Source: CABZJG01 sp965659715
GTDB lineage: Bacteria > Pseudomonadota > Alphaproteobacteria > Rhodobacterales > Rhodobacteraceae
Length of the DNA stretch: 64,000 bases
Reading direction: 5' to 3'
Assembly: GCA_965659715.1 (NCBI GenBank)
Contig: CBFHXE010000001.1
Span: 53,709 to 117,708, forward strand
Below the pieces are notes generated by a model, which had not been told where the DNA came from, did not search any database, and was given only the letters and a program-made list of their open reading frames with translations. Both the position numbers and the translations under genes were made by a program. This document shows, piece by piece, positions 8,301-16,302 of this stretch (its first letter is position 1; each line of letters begins with the position of its first letter).

Positions 8301-9047
8301 CCCCATCAGGCCAGATGATTTGCCACCACCTGATAGCGGTTCGCCGTCTCCACGAAGTGAGCTAAAGTTAGTGCCTGTCCCGGATCCATACTTAAAGAGC
8401 CGTGCTTCGCGCACCCAAAGATCCATAATGCCTCCCTCGTTGACGAGATCATCGGTTACAGATTGGATAAAGCAGGCATGGGGTTGTGGGTGTTCATATG
8501 CAGATTTTGACTTCACCAGCTTTCCAGATTTGAAATCTACATAGTGATGTCCCTGACTAGGGCCATCAATGCCATAAGCCCAGTGGAGCCCCGTGTTAAA
8601 CCACTGTGGGCTGTTTGGTGCGGCCCTTTGGGTCGCTAGCATATACCGCATTTCGTCATAATAGGCTTGTGCATCTTCGGCGGTGCTAAAGTAACCGCCT
8701 TTCCATCCCCAATATGCCCAAGCACCAGCCAAGCGGTCAAAAACCTGCTTTGCAGAGGTTTCGCCTGTTATCGCTGTCTCGTCGGTAGAAGCTTGTGAGC
8801 GCCACAGGAATTCTGGGACATTCTTCTCTTTAATCTTTTTGAGGCTTTCGGGCACTCCGGCTTTACGGAAATACTTTTGGGCAATCACATCGCTTGCCAC
8901 TTGAGACCAAGACGACGGAACTTCCACATCGGCAAGATGAAAAACCACTGTTCCATCTGGATTTCTTATTTCAGAGGAGGTTTTTATAAAATCAATGTCG
9001 GAATAGGCATCCTGCCCGGCTTTCGTGAATTTTCTTTCAATTTTCAT
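5397..9047 (-). CDS. nrdJ: vitamin B12-dependent class II ribonucleoside-diphosphate reductase
   Basis: Reduces ribonucleotides to deoxyribonucleotides using adenosylcobalamin to make the thiyl radical, so it works with or without oxygen. The 1216-residue length is that of the long proteobacterial NrdJ. Visible landmarks are SPQWFNTG near residue 145, GTGTNFSSLRG near 220, NPCSEYMFLDD near 466 with an active-site Cys, and SVIAPTGTIG near 665. The last 25 residues are a zinc-ribbon-like Cys tail (CGDCGNYTL, CMKCNTCG, SGCS) that also supplies thiols for re-reduction. It appears as a single-gene unit with a strong terminator. An NrdR-like box lies about 130 bp upstream of the start, and no nrdAB genes are in the window. 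Confidence 0.97.
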   Translation of the reverse strand: MKIERKFTKAGQDAYSDIDFIKTSSEIRNPDGTVVFHLADVEVPSSWSQVASDVIAQKYFRKAGVPESLKKIKEKNVPEFLWRSQASTDETAITGETSAKQVFDRLAGAWAYWGWKGGYFSTAEDAQAYYDEMRYMLATQRAAPNSPQWFNTGLHWAYGIDGPSQGHHYVDFKSGKLVKSKSAYEHPQPHACFIQSVTDDLVNEGGIMDLWVREARLFKYGSGTGTNFSSLRGDGEPLSGGGKSSGLMGFLKIGDRAAGAIKSGGTTRRAAKMVICDADHPDIESFINWKVKEEQKVASIVAGSKMHEEKLNEIFAAIRAWDGSSEDSVNPSKNPSLKAAIRGAKKVAIPETYVKRVLDYAKQGYDSIEFPTYDTDWDSEAYASVSGQNSNNSIRVTDAFLKAVEADEDWELIRRTDGSVAKTIKARKLWEDVGHAAWACADPGIQYHDTVNAWHTCPKDGEIRGSNPCSEYMFLDDTACNLASMNLLSFLKDGKFQADDYIHATRLWTITLEVSVLMAQFPSKEIAQRSYDFRTLGLGYANIGGLLMNMGFGYDSDEGRALCGALTAIMTGASYATSAEMARELGPFPKYDNNAEHMLRVIRNHRNAAFGKSTGYEDLAIKPVPLDCKNCPDQDLVMLAQSSWNNALAEGERHGYRNAQTSVIAPTGTIGLVMDCDTTGIEPDFALVKFKKLAGGGYFKIINRSVPAALEKLGYGSAHIEEIISYAVGHGSLGNAPGINHTSLIGHGFGPAEIEKIEAALESAFDIRFVFNQWTLGAEFCTGVLGIPAEKLNDPSFDLLRHLGFSKKDIDLANDHVCGTMTLEGAPHLSAEHYHIFDCANPCGKKGKRYLSVNSHIYMMAAAQSFISGAISKTINMPNDATIEDCQKAYELSWSLGVKANALYRDGSKLSQPLAAALVEDDDEAAEILESGSAQEKAAVLAEKIVEKVVVKEIVKSHREKMPERRKGYTQKAIVGGHKVYLRTGEYSDGTLGEIFIDMHKEGAGFRAMMNNFAIAVSVGLQYGVPLEEFVDAFTFTKFEPAGMVQGNDSIKNATSILDYIFRELAVSYLDRTDLAHVKPEGAAFDDLGRGQDEGIRNVKELSEDNASKSLEVLKQISSSGYLRKRLPRELVVLQGGQTSGNLAMSETAAVVADVPQQAAEVATIATATATSMDARTKAKMQGYEGDPCGDCGNYTLVRNGTCMKCNTCGATSGCS

Positions 9048-9179
9048 CTTTTTGCCTTGTTTGTTATTCTTTTTGTATCGTTCGGCTTTATGCCTGCTAT
9101 TCTTTTTGTGCCCACCTATCGCTTAATTCATAAAGCGAAAGTATCATCTTCTTCCAACCCTGCCTTGCGGGAAAGAGAT

Positions 9180-9195
9180 ATACTATATGTTGTGG
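9180..9195 (-). promoter_or_regulatory. NrdR-like box upstream of nrdJ
   Basis: ATACTATATGTTGTGG resembles the NrdR repressor site, an AT-rich core with CTATAT flanked by ACA/TGTGG-type ends. It lies 133-148 bp before the nrdJ start. NrdR is known to control ribonucleotide reductase genes in most bacteria that carry it. A second inverted copy with one mismatch lies at 9502-9517. Confidence 0.5.
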
Positions 9196-9501
9196 TGTCA
9201 GAGACAGCCTGTACAATTTGACGTAGGAGCACCAAGATGGTCAACGCATTTTTTTAATAAATTTTTAAAATTTTTCCTTGACCTCTGTATAGATATGTAA
9301 TTCCCGAAATTGGGGCTTAATTTGGCGCTTTCTTACAAAAATATCCAATGCATTCTTGTTCATAAAAACGTCATATTATGCGATGGTTTACGCGAATTTT
9401 TTGACCAATAAAGTGAAACAAAAAACGTTCACTATTTTAAAGTATGAGTTCTAAATTGCCGACCTGATTAAAAAATGATTCTGGAGATGTAGTTATAAAT
9501 A

Positions 9502-9517
9502 CCACAACAAATAGTAT
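9502..9517 (+). promoter_or_regulatory. second NrdR-like box, inverted copy
   Basis: CCACAACAAATAGTAT is the reverse complement of the site at 9180-9195 except for one base (15 of 16). It is far (about 455 bp) from the nrdJ start and not spaced as the usual tandem pair, so either it serves an upstream promoter or a transcript between the two sites, or it is a remnant. Confidence 0.35.
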
Positions 9518-9746
9518 GCTCTTGTGGGGAACTATCTATACCTAGCGGTTTAAGGGCGTATCCCGAAGGATAGAATCGGATTAAAGGGTTTGATGCAAAA
9601 GTAGCATAACCTAAATTCAACAAATTATTTGCAGGGCTAAATAATCCATAAGGGCATGACTTTATTCATAAACCAAAATTGCTGAGATAGTGCTCCAGTG
9701 CCCTTGATGAACATTTTTTTAAAGTCAGGAAAACTCTCTGAGTTTT

Positions 9747-9823
9747 TGGTCGGGACGGCAAGATTCGAACTTGCGACCTACGGTACCCAAAACCGTCGCG
9801 CTACCAGGCTGCGCTACGCCCCG
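9747..9823 (-). tRNA. tRNA-Pro (anticodon UGG)
   Basis: On the minus strand the 77-nt sequence begins CGGGGCGTAGCGCAG and ends CCGTCCCGACCA, with the CCA encoded. The acceptor stem CGGGGCG/CGTCCCG pairs with one G-U. The anticodon stem ACGGT/ACCGT encloses TTTGGGT, giving anticodon TGG. The TTCGAAT T-loop is present. UGG reads CCA/CCG and, by wobble, other proline codons. Confidence 0.97.
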
Positions 9824-9893
9824 AACAAGCGGCTGTCTAACCAATTGCAATGGGATTGAAAAGAGCAAACAGCACAGTTTAGGCAGAAAATAA

Positions 9894-10403
9894 TCACTCT
9901 GTTTCAGTGCAATTCAAAATTCGCTCTTTGGAGATGGTCAAGTTGTGTGCAAAAGATCCAATAGAGAGACCTAGTTTTTCTGAAATCCCACCATTAATTT
10001 CGACAACATATTGAATATCTGAACCTCCGTGAATAATCGTATGATCAAAGGGCTTGGCGTTTGAATGTATGTGGTCGACACGGCCTTTTGTGCTCAAAAA
10101 AATCATATCCAAGGGAATTTTGGTATTCTTCATCCAAAATGACACAGACATTGGCTCTTGATACACAAATAACATTCCTTGATCGTTCGGCATATGGTCT
10201 ATGTGCATAAGGCCTTGGGCTCTGGTATTCGGAGTGTCGGCAATCCGGACAGCGAAACAGGCATGCCCCCAAGTTCCCCTAAATTCTAATAATTCAAACT
10301 TCAAACTCTGTGATGCTTGCGTACTGCACCCTAGAAGTATTGAAAAACCTAAAAAAACAAAAATTAAACTAGCTTTTGCTATATGGCACTGTCCCAGGAG
10401 CAT
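9894..10403 (-). CDS. DUF192 family secreted or lipid-anchored protein
   Basis: A 169-residue protein: a hydrophobic N-terminal segment ending in ILLGC, a plausible lipobox (LLGC) or signal-peptide end, followed by a DUF192 domain from about residue 45 (RAQGLMHIDHMP, FWMKNTKIPLDMIFL, YVVEINGG). DUF192 proteins are small beta-barrel-like proteins of unknown function. The start codon lies 25 nt inside the cold-shock gene, so the two are translationally linked; a later start is possible, but it would remove the basic end of the signal. Confidence 0.82.
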   Translation of the reverse strand: MLLGQCHIAKASLIFVFLGFSILLGCSTQASQSLKFELLEFRGTWGHACFAVRIADTPNTRAQGLMHIDHMPNDQGMLFVYQEPMSVSFWMKNTKIPLDMIFLSTKGRVDHIHSNAKPFDHTIIHGGSDIQYVVEINGGISEKLGLSIGSFAHNLTISKERILNCTETE

Positions 10404-10903
10404 AATTCTGCCGCCATTTTCCCACGCCGACCATCAATCACCCGCAAAGCAATGGCTTCCCCTGCTTGAAGATCTGTCAGGCCCGAGCGCCTTAAAATTT
10501 CTATGTGGATAAAAACATCAGTATCTTTCCCATAAATATTAACAAATCCAAAACCTTTTACAGAGTCAAACCATTTAACGCGCGCCGGTTCTAAAGGAAG
10601 TGTTTGAATATAACTAAGCTCAAGGTTTTCGAGATCTATTAATTCAGGTCTTGGCAGAGAGCTTGGGTCAATTGATAGTATTTCAGCGACCTTTAAACCG
10701 CGTGAGGTTTTTTGCGCTTTAAAGTCGATAAACGCGCCTTCAGCAATAGAATTGCGTCCAAACTTTTGCAAAACGTTTGCATGTAAGAGGATGTCTTCGT
10801 TTGAAGTCTCATCCACGACAAACCCAAACCCCTTTAAAGGGTTATACCATTTTAAATATCCTGCCAATGGCAGTTGCTCTTGGTCTTGATCCACGTCAGT
10901 CAC
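10379..10903 (-). CDS. double cold-shock-domain protein
   Basis: A 174-residue protein with two cold-shock domains, at residues about 14-72 and 105-170. Each has the RNP1 motif KGFGFV (LKWYNPLKGFGFVVD; VKWFDSVKGFGFVN) and an RNP2-like segment (DILLHANVL; DVFIHIEIL), so it should bind single-stranded RNA or DNA. Two-domain CSD proteins are common in alphaproteobacteria, often outside classical cold shock. It overlaps the DUF192 gene downstream by 25 nt, which implies co-expression. Confidence 0.92.
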   Translation of the reverse strand: MTDVDQDQEQLPLAGYLKWYNPLKGFGFVVDETSNEDILLHANVLQKFGRNSIAEGAFIDFKAQKTSRGLKVAEILSIDPSSLPRPELIDLENLELSYIQTLPLEPARVKWFDSVKGFGFVNIYGKDTDVFIHIEILRRSGLTDLQAGEAIALRVIDGRRGKMAAELCSWDSAI

Positions 10904-11016
10904 CGCATAGTATACCCTTTGGGATCGAAATTATAGACTTAAGTATGCAATTGGTAAAACCATAATTGAGGAAAATGAAACATTTTTGTGAAAGGCGTTA
11001 AAAATTAAATCGGTAT

Positions 11017-11622
11017 TCAAGGCGCCAAGCGCTGAACGACCCAGGTTTCTGATACAGCTTTACGCCGCCATTGAATCCTGTCGTGAAGTCTAAATTCGCC
11101 ATCAGACCAAAATTCAATTTCTAGCGGCAAAACCCGAAAACCGCCCCAATGGGGTGGACGTTTTGGATTCATGCCTTTTTGCGCAGTTTGTTTTGCAACT
11201 TCCTTCATTAACTGCTGTCGCGATTCGAGCGGTTCAGACTGAGGTGAGGCCCAGGCACCAATTCGGCTTTGCAGTGATCGAGAAGCAAAATAGTCATCTG
11301 CAATGGAACCGTTTTCTTTTTCGACAAGTCCACGAACCCTGATTTGCCGTCTCAAGGACTTCCAATGAATTACAAACGCGACTTTCCCAGAGTTATCAAT
11401 TTCCTGACCCTTTTGACTATTATAGTTGGTATAAAACACAAATGCATTCACCTCAATGTCCTTTAAAAGAACCATCCGAGCGTTTGGCATTCCTTGGCCG
11501 TCCACAGTCGCAAGAGCAATCGCATTGTGATCATTTATTTCGCATTTTTCTGCTTCTCGCAGCCAACTGCCAGCGATCTGGAATGGATCATCTCCAGCAA
11601 AAATACCTGTTCGCTTTTCCAT
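11017..11622 (-). CDS. pdxH: pyridoxamine 5'-phosphate oxidase
   Basis: FMN-dependent oxidation of pyridoxine or pyridoxamine 5'-phosphate to PLP, the last step of B6 synthesis and salvage. The 201 residues are near-standard length. FMN-contacting segments are visible (ALATVDGQGMPNARMVLLKD; VFYTNYNSQKG; WKSLRRQIRVRG), as is the C-terminal substrate site RLHDRIQWRR and the closing VQRLAP. It is monocistronic and divergent from fabI across about 100 bp. Confidence 0.96.
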   Translation of the reverse strand: MEKRTGIFAGDDPFQIAGSWLREAEKCEINDHNAIALATVDGQGMPNARMVLLKDIEVNAFVFYTNYNSQKGQEIDNSGKVAFVIHWKSLRRQIRVRGLVEKENGSIADDYFASRSLQSRIGAWASPQSEPLESRQQLMKEVAKQTAQKGMNPKRPPHWGGFRVLPLEIEFWSDGEFRLHDRIQWRRKAVSETWVVQRLAP

Positions 11623-11724
11623 TTTACCACCTTAAAATTTATGCAACATGATTGTCGCTAGGCTTGATGTGGAAGCTCCAATCGCCTACACGGTCACTTA
11701 AATATAATGGTAGGAGATTACCAC

Positions 11725-12546
11725 ATGTCAAATAATCTTATGGCGGGCAAACGCGGTCTGATTATGGGCCTAGCTAATGACAAATCAATTGCCTGGGGCA
11801 TTGCAAAATGTTGTGCAGATGCAGGAGCTGATTTGTGCTTTTCTTTTCAAGGCGAGGCCTTAAAAAAAAGGGTTAAACCCTTAGCCGAAAAAGCCAACAG
11901 TAATTACATCGTTGAATGCGATGTATCAGATGCTGACAGCCTTGATGCATTGTTTGAAAACATTGAAAAAACATGGGGAAAATTAGACTTTGTAGTTCAT
12001 GCAATTGGGTTTTCCGATAAGGGTGAATTGCGCGGCCGGTATGTAGATACCAGCAGAGATAACTTTGCTATGACCATGGATATTTCTGTTTATTCCTTCA
12101 CCGCCGTGGTGCAGCGCGCTGAAAAAATAATGAACCCGGGTGGGTCTATCCTTACCCTTACCTATTACGGCGCCGAGCAGGTCATGCCGCATTATAATGT
12201 TATGGGTGTGGCAAAGGCCGCCTTGGAAGCTTCTGTGATGTATTTGGCCGAAGACCTTGGCAAAGATGATATTCGTGTTAACGCAATTTCAGCGGGTCCA
12301 ATCAAAACGCTAGCAGCATCTGGAATTGGTGATTTTAGGTATATTCTGAAATGGAATGAACTTAATTCGCCTTTGCGTCGGAACGTCAATATCGATGACG
12401 TTGGCAAATCGGCTCTTTATCTTTTGTCTGATTTAGGATCAGGTGTCACCGGCGAAGTGTTGCATGTAGATGCCGGGTATCATGTGGTTGGAATGAAAGC
12501 TGTAGATGCTCCAGACATAGATGTAGTGACCGGCCGAAAAGACTAA
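11725..12546 (+). CDS. fabI: enoyl-[acyl-carrier-protein] reductase (NADH)
   Basis: Catalyses the last step of each fatty acid elongation cycle. The 273-residue SDR-fold protein has the FabI-type cofactor motif GLANDKSIAWGIAK and the catalytic Tyr-x6-Lys (Tyr157 and Lys164 in YNVMGVAK), plus the extra FabI tyrosine Tyr147. I chose the ATG at 11725, preceded by TAGGAG at suitable distance, over an in-frame start at 11707 that overlaps this ribosome site. It is divergent from pdxH. Confidence 0.96.
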   Translation: MSNNLMAGKRGLIMGLANDKSIAWGIAKCCADAGADLCFSFQGEALKKRVKPLAEKANSNYIVECDVSDADSLDALFENIEKTWGKLDFVVHAIGFSDKGELRGRYVDTSRDNFAMTMDISVYSFTAVVQRAEKIMNPGGSILTLTYYGAEQVMPHYNVMGVAKAALEASVMYLAEDLGKDDIRVNAISAGPIKTLAASGIGDFRYILKWNELNSPLRRNVNIDDVGKSALYLLSDLGSGVTGEVLHVDAGYHVVGMKAVDAPDIDVVTGRKD

Positions 12547-12665
12547 AGGTGCCCTGTGATGGCCCAGCACAGCTTGGCGATTTGCTAGAATAACAAATGT
12601 AATGTGGTTAGCGTATCCTATCTAATAATCGCGTTGGTCGCATCAATCTGAAAGGTAACACAGCG

Positions 12666-13169
12666 ATGACTGATCGTCTTCCTCACGAAAAAGGTTTTCA
12701 CGTAAGCTGGGATCAACTTCATCGCGATGCACGGGCTTTGGCTTGGCGGTTGGATGGCCAAGGACCGGCAGAAAGTGGATGGCGTGTGGTTGTCGCAATA
12801 ACTCGAGGTGGTATGGCCCCGGCAATGATTGTCGCGCGCGAACTTGATATTCGAACAGTCGATACAATCAGTATAAAGTCCTATAATCATCAGTCTCAAA
12901 GTGAACCGAAGGTTATAAAAGCACCTGATATGGACCTTGTCGGTGATGGAACTGGCGTTTTGATCATTGATGATTTGGTTGATACCGGACGCACGTTAGA
13001 AGTCGTGCGGAAATTGATGCCAAAGGCGCATGTTGCAACTGTATATGCAAAGCCTAAAGGTCGCGCACAGGTCAATACTTTTATAACCGAGGTCAGCCAA
13101 GATACTTGGATATTCTTTCCTTGGGATATGGCATTACAGTATGTAGAGCCATTTCGCGGAACGGATTAA
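12666..13169 (+). CDS. gpt: xanthine phosphoribosyltransferase
   Basis: Purine salvage: transfers phosphoribose from PRPP to xanthine or guanine. A 167-residue type I PRTase with the PRPP-binding loop LIIDDLVDTGRT around residue 100 and the flexible-loop region SIKSYNH. The aromatic C-terminal part (DTWIFFPWDMALQYVEP) resembles bacterial Gpt. The next gene follows by 6 bp, so they are probably co-transcribed. Confidence 0.92.
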   Translation: MTDRLPHEKGFHVSWDQLHRDARALAWRLDGQGPAESGWRVVVAITRGGMAPAMIVARELDIRTVDTISIKSYNHQSQSEPKVIKAPDMDLVGDGTGVLIIDDLVDTGRTLEVVRKLMPKAHVATVYAKPKGRAQVNTFITEVSQDTWIFFPWDMALQYVEPFRGTD

Positions 13170-13175
13170 TTCCGG

Positions 13176-14381
13176 ATGCCGACCCGAACAAATTCCAGTT
13201 TAGAACGTTACTCGGGACGCACAAAATTTACGGCTCCGGCCCCCATAAAAAAAGCAAATGATTGGTTGAATGGGATACAATTTTCGACTGATTTTCCTTT
13301 GATTGATGTCTCGCAAGCCGCACCTTCGGATCCTCCTGCACTGTCTTTGCGCGAAGCTTTGGCAGAATATGTTTTGACCAACCCAAACGCGCATCTTTAC
13401 GGCCAAATACTTGGAACTGATGAATTGCGCAGCGCTTTGGCCAAACATTGGAGCCAAGCCTATGCCGGAAGTGTGGAAGCCCAAAACGTAGCTATCACAT
13501 CTGGCTGCAACCAAGCTTTCTGTGCTGTTATATCTGCGATTGCTGAGCAAGGCGACGAGGTAATATTGCCTGCGCCCTGGTACTTTAATCATAAGATGTG
13601 GCTAGACATGAATGGGGTGCTCACGCGGCCCTTAATGACAGGAAGTGATCTACTGCCTGACCCGCAAGATGCAGCTGCCATGATAACACAAAAAACCAAA
13701 GCCATAGTTTTGGTTACACCGAATAATCCGGCGGGAATAGAATACCCTGATGCATTACTAAACGAGTTTTATGAACTTGCTAAAGCAAGAAAAATAGCAT
13801 TGATTCTAGATGAGACCTATAAAGATTTTAAAAATCAAATTGGCGCACCTCATTTTTTGCTTGCCGATCCGGATTGGCAAAAAACTCTTATACAGTTGTA
13901 TTCTTTTTCAAAGTCTTATCGTTTGACTGGGCACAGAGTTGGAGCGGTGATAGGATCACCTGATTTACTGGCAGAAATAGAAAAATTTCTTGATTCAGTC
14001 ACGATTTGTCCCTCACAGGTTGGTCAATATGCAGCTTTGTGGGGTTTGAATAACCTTTCAGATTGGGTGGCTGAGCAGCGTCAGGTTTTGCTTGAGCGAC
14101 AAGCTTTCATCCGAAATTCTTTTGATGTTCTATCTGACAATGGGTGGAAGCTTATGGGATGCGGGGCGTATTTTGCATATGTGAAACATCCTTTTGCTCT
14201 GCCCTCCTTTGATGTCGCTAAAAAACTCGTTGAACAGTCCGCAGTGTTAGCTTTACCCGGAGAAATGTTTGCGCCTTCTGAAATGCCATCGTCAAAACAA
14301 CATTTGCGTTTGGCTTTTGCGAATGTAGATAGGCAAAAACTAAAAATCTTACTGGAAAGATTAGCAAATTTTCTGTTCTAG
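13176..14381 (+). CDS. PLP-dependent class I/II aminotransferase
   Basis: A 401-residue fold-type I aminotransferase. The PLP lysine is in SFSKSYRLTGHRVG (around residue 248), the cofactor-binding aspartate in ALILDETYKDF, and the substrate-binding region in VTPNNPAG. The N-terminus (YSGRTKF) and the weak conservation of substrate-pocket motifs leave the amino acid unassigned; an aspartate/aromatic-type activity is plausible. It follows gpt by 6 bp. Confidence 0.85.
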   Translation: MPTRTNSSLERYSGRTKFTAPAPIKKANDWLNGIQFSTDFPLIDVSQAAPSDPPALSLREALAEYVLTNPNAHLYGQILGTDELRSALAKHWSQAYAGSVEAQNVAITSGCNQAFCAVISAIAEQGDEVILPAPWYFNHKMWLDMNGVLTRPLMTGSDLLPDPQDAAAMITQKTKAIVLVTPNNPAGIEYPDALLNEFYELAKARKIALILDETYKDFKNQIGAPHFLLADPDWQKTLIQLYSFSKSYRLTGHRVGAVIGSPDLLAEIEKFLDSVTICPSQVGQYAALWGLNNLSDWVAEQRQVLLERQAFIRNSFDVLSDNGWKLMGCGAYFAYVKHPFALPSFDVAKKLVEQSAVLALPGEMFAPSEMPSSKQHLRLAFANVDRQKLKILLERLANFLF

Positions 14382-14446
14382 CTTGCTCCTTAAGCTCTGG
14401 ACGCGTAGAGAGAGCATTAACAAAAAGTAAGCACCACGAGGGCACT

Positions 14447-16294
14447 ATGACGTCGCGCACACAATCGCTGTCGAAAATATTTGTTTGGATTTTGCTGGGA
14501 CTACTTATTGTAGGTTTGGCTGGCTTTGGCGCCACAAACCTAGGCGGTACTATCCGCAGTATCGGACAAGTCGGATCACGCGATATTCCTGTCGATGAAT
14601 ACGCACGGGCGCTGCAAAGTGATATTCGGGCAACGGCAAGTCAATTCGGGCAACAACTGACATTCCAGCAAGCTGAGCTTTTTGGAATACCGCAACAGAC
14701 ATTGAGCCGAATTTTAAGTGAGAAAGCCTTAGATCAGGAAGCGGATAATATAGGTCTTTCGGTGGGCGATGCAGCTGTGCGCGACCGTCTTATGAATGTT
14801 CGTGGATTTCAAGGGATTGATGGAACGTTTGATCGCGATACTTATGCCTACGCATTGAGCAATGCAGGTTTAAGCGAAGCGGTATTTGAGAACCAGCTGC
14901 GCGATGAAACAAGCCGCACTCTTTTACAAGCCGCTGTTTTGTCGGGAAATACCATGTCGTCCACATATACAGATCAATTGGTTTCCTATCTACTTGAAAA
15001 GCGTAGCGGGCTTATAATACAGCTTACAGAAAATGATTTGTCGGCGCCGCTTACCGCAGCAACATCGGATCAACTTCAAACATTTTATAGTGAAAATATA
15101 GATCAATTTTCGCTTCCCGAAAGCAAGTTGATTACGTTTGTTTCATTGACACCTAAAATGGTCATGGATCAGGTTGGCGTTGATGACAGCGCGCTGCAGT
15201 CTTTATATCAAAAAAATTTGGCCAAATATTTCACTCCAGAACAGCGATTGGTAGAGCGTTTGGTGTTTTTAAATGATGCCGAAGCAAAATCGAGTATAGA
15301 GCAGATTGTATCAGGAGCCATTTCTTTCGAAGAACTGGTCACCAACCGGGGCCTAAACCTTGCTGACATTGGTTTGGGTGACGTGACCCGAGAGGATCTT
15401 GGATCGTCAGGAGATTTGGTGTTTGGTGCGACTGTTGGAGAGGTTGTTGGTCCATTTGAAACTTCTTTAGGACCTGCATTGTTTCGCATAACCGGAAACA
15501 CGAAAGAGCAAACTACAAGTTTTGAAGACGTTCGGGATGAATTATTTGACGAGCTCGCCCTAGATAAAGCTGGCCGCCTTATTGAAGCACAAGCCAGTGA
15601 CATAGATGATCTTTTGGCCGCCGGCGCGACACTTGAAGAAGTTGTAGAAGACAGCGATGCGGAATTGGGGAATATTCGGTTCTATTCAGGAGTTAATTCC
15701 GGAATGGCGACCTATGCAGAATTCAAGCAAGCTGCACGAGAATTGAGTGAAAGTGATTTTCCAAGTGTCATTCAGCTATCTGATGGCGGTATTGTTGCGC
15801 TGCGATTAGAAAAAGTGTTGCCGGCCAGCCCTGAACCTTTTGAGGATGTGCGGGCTTCTGTCGAGCAAGCTTGGAGAAACAAAGCACTGATGCAGGCCCT
15901 TCGTGCAGAAGCGAAAGAAAAACTTGCAAACATTAATGCAAATAATTCTTTGGCAAACCTGGGTTTAGGTCACCAAACCTTTGAAAACCTCACTAGGGAT
16001 CAGTCAATAGAAGGTGCGCCCTCTGCAGTTTTAGCCCAAGCTTTTGATTTAGAGCTTAAAGATGCAAGCGCGATTGATGGTGATGTGTCCGTCTATCTTA
16101 TTCAAGTTCTTGATGTTCAAGAGGCTGATGTGACAACTGAGCAAGCTATAAATTTAAATGCTCAAATTACATCACAATTGTCGTCAAGTTTGTCACAAGA
16201 TTTAATCGAGTCTTATCTTGCTGGAATACAAGAGCGCGCTGACATTAAGCTGAATCAACAGGCCATCAACGCGGTCCATGCCAACTTTCAATAA
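14447..16294 (+). CDS. ppiD: PpiD-like periplasmic peptidyl-prolyl isomerase/chaperone
   Basis: A 615-residue SurA/PpiD-type folding factor anchored in the inner membrane by one N-terminal helix (about residues 11-32, IFVWILLGLLIVGLAGFG). A SurA-N-like helical domain follows (about 35-200), then a parvulin-type PPIC domain (about 240-355, including LVERLVFLNDAEA and GEVVGPFETSLGPALFRI), then a second helical/parvulin-like part. It probably helps outer-membrane and secreted proteins to fold. trpE starts 8 bp after its stop, so the two are co-transcribed, a conserved pairing in this group. Confidence 0.88.
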   Translation: MTSRTQSLSKIFVWILLGLLIVGLAGFGATNLGGTIRSIGQVGSRDIPVDEYARALQSDIRATASQFGQQLTFQQAELFGIPQQTLSRILSEKALDQEADNIGLSVGDAAVRDRLMNVRGFQGIDGTFDRDTYAYALSNAGLSEAVFENQLRDETSRTLLQAAVLSGNTMSSTYTDQLVSYLLEKRSGLIIQLTENDLSAPLTAATSDQLQTFYSENIDQFSLPESKLITFVSLTPKMVMDQVGVDDSALQSLYQKNLAKYFTPEQRLVERLVFLNDAEAKSSIEQIVSGAISFEELVTNRGLNLADIGLGDVTREDLGSSGDLVFGATVGEVVGPFETSLGPALFRITGNTKEQTTSFEDVRDELFDELALDKAGRLIEAQASDIDDLLAAGATLEEVVEDSDAELGNIRFYSGVNSGMATYAEFKQAARELSESDFPSVIQLSDGGIVALRLEKVLPASPEPFEDVRASVEQAWRNKALMQALRAEAKEKLANINANNSLANLGLGHQTFENLTRDQSIEGAPSAVLAQAFDLELKDASAIDGDVSVYLIQVLDVQEADVTTEQAINLNAQITSQLSSSLSQDLIESYLAGIQERADIKLNQQAINAVHANFQ

Positions 16295-16302
16295 GGAAAA
16301 GC

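Larger units (their letters stand above)
9048..9746. other. gene-free region between nrdJ and tRNA-Pro
   Basis: About 700 bp without a credible gene. It is AT-rich, with homopolymer stretches at 9250-9275. It contains two inverted near-identical 16-mers (annotated as NrdR-like boxes). At 9650-9705 there is a long-range stem (AAGGGCA/TGCCCTT, 42-nt loop) followed by T7 at 9714-9720 on the plus strand. The latter could end a plus-strand transcript running towards the tRNA gene. I recognise no known riboswitch or RNA family here. Confidence 0.5.

Noticed and set aside
8050..8544. A 164-residue open frame on the plus strand opposite nrdJ
   Set aside because: It lies wholly inside the well-supported nrdJ gene on the other strand, has no ribosome site, and its composition is that of a shadow frame.
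9048..9746. Possible cobalamin riboswitch before the B12-dependent nrdJ
   Set aside because: No B12-box-like conserved core is visible, and such riboswitches usually control B12 synthesis, uptake, or the B12-independent alternative, not nrdJ itself.
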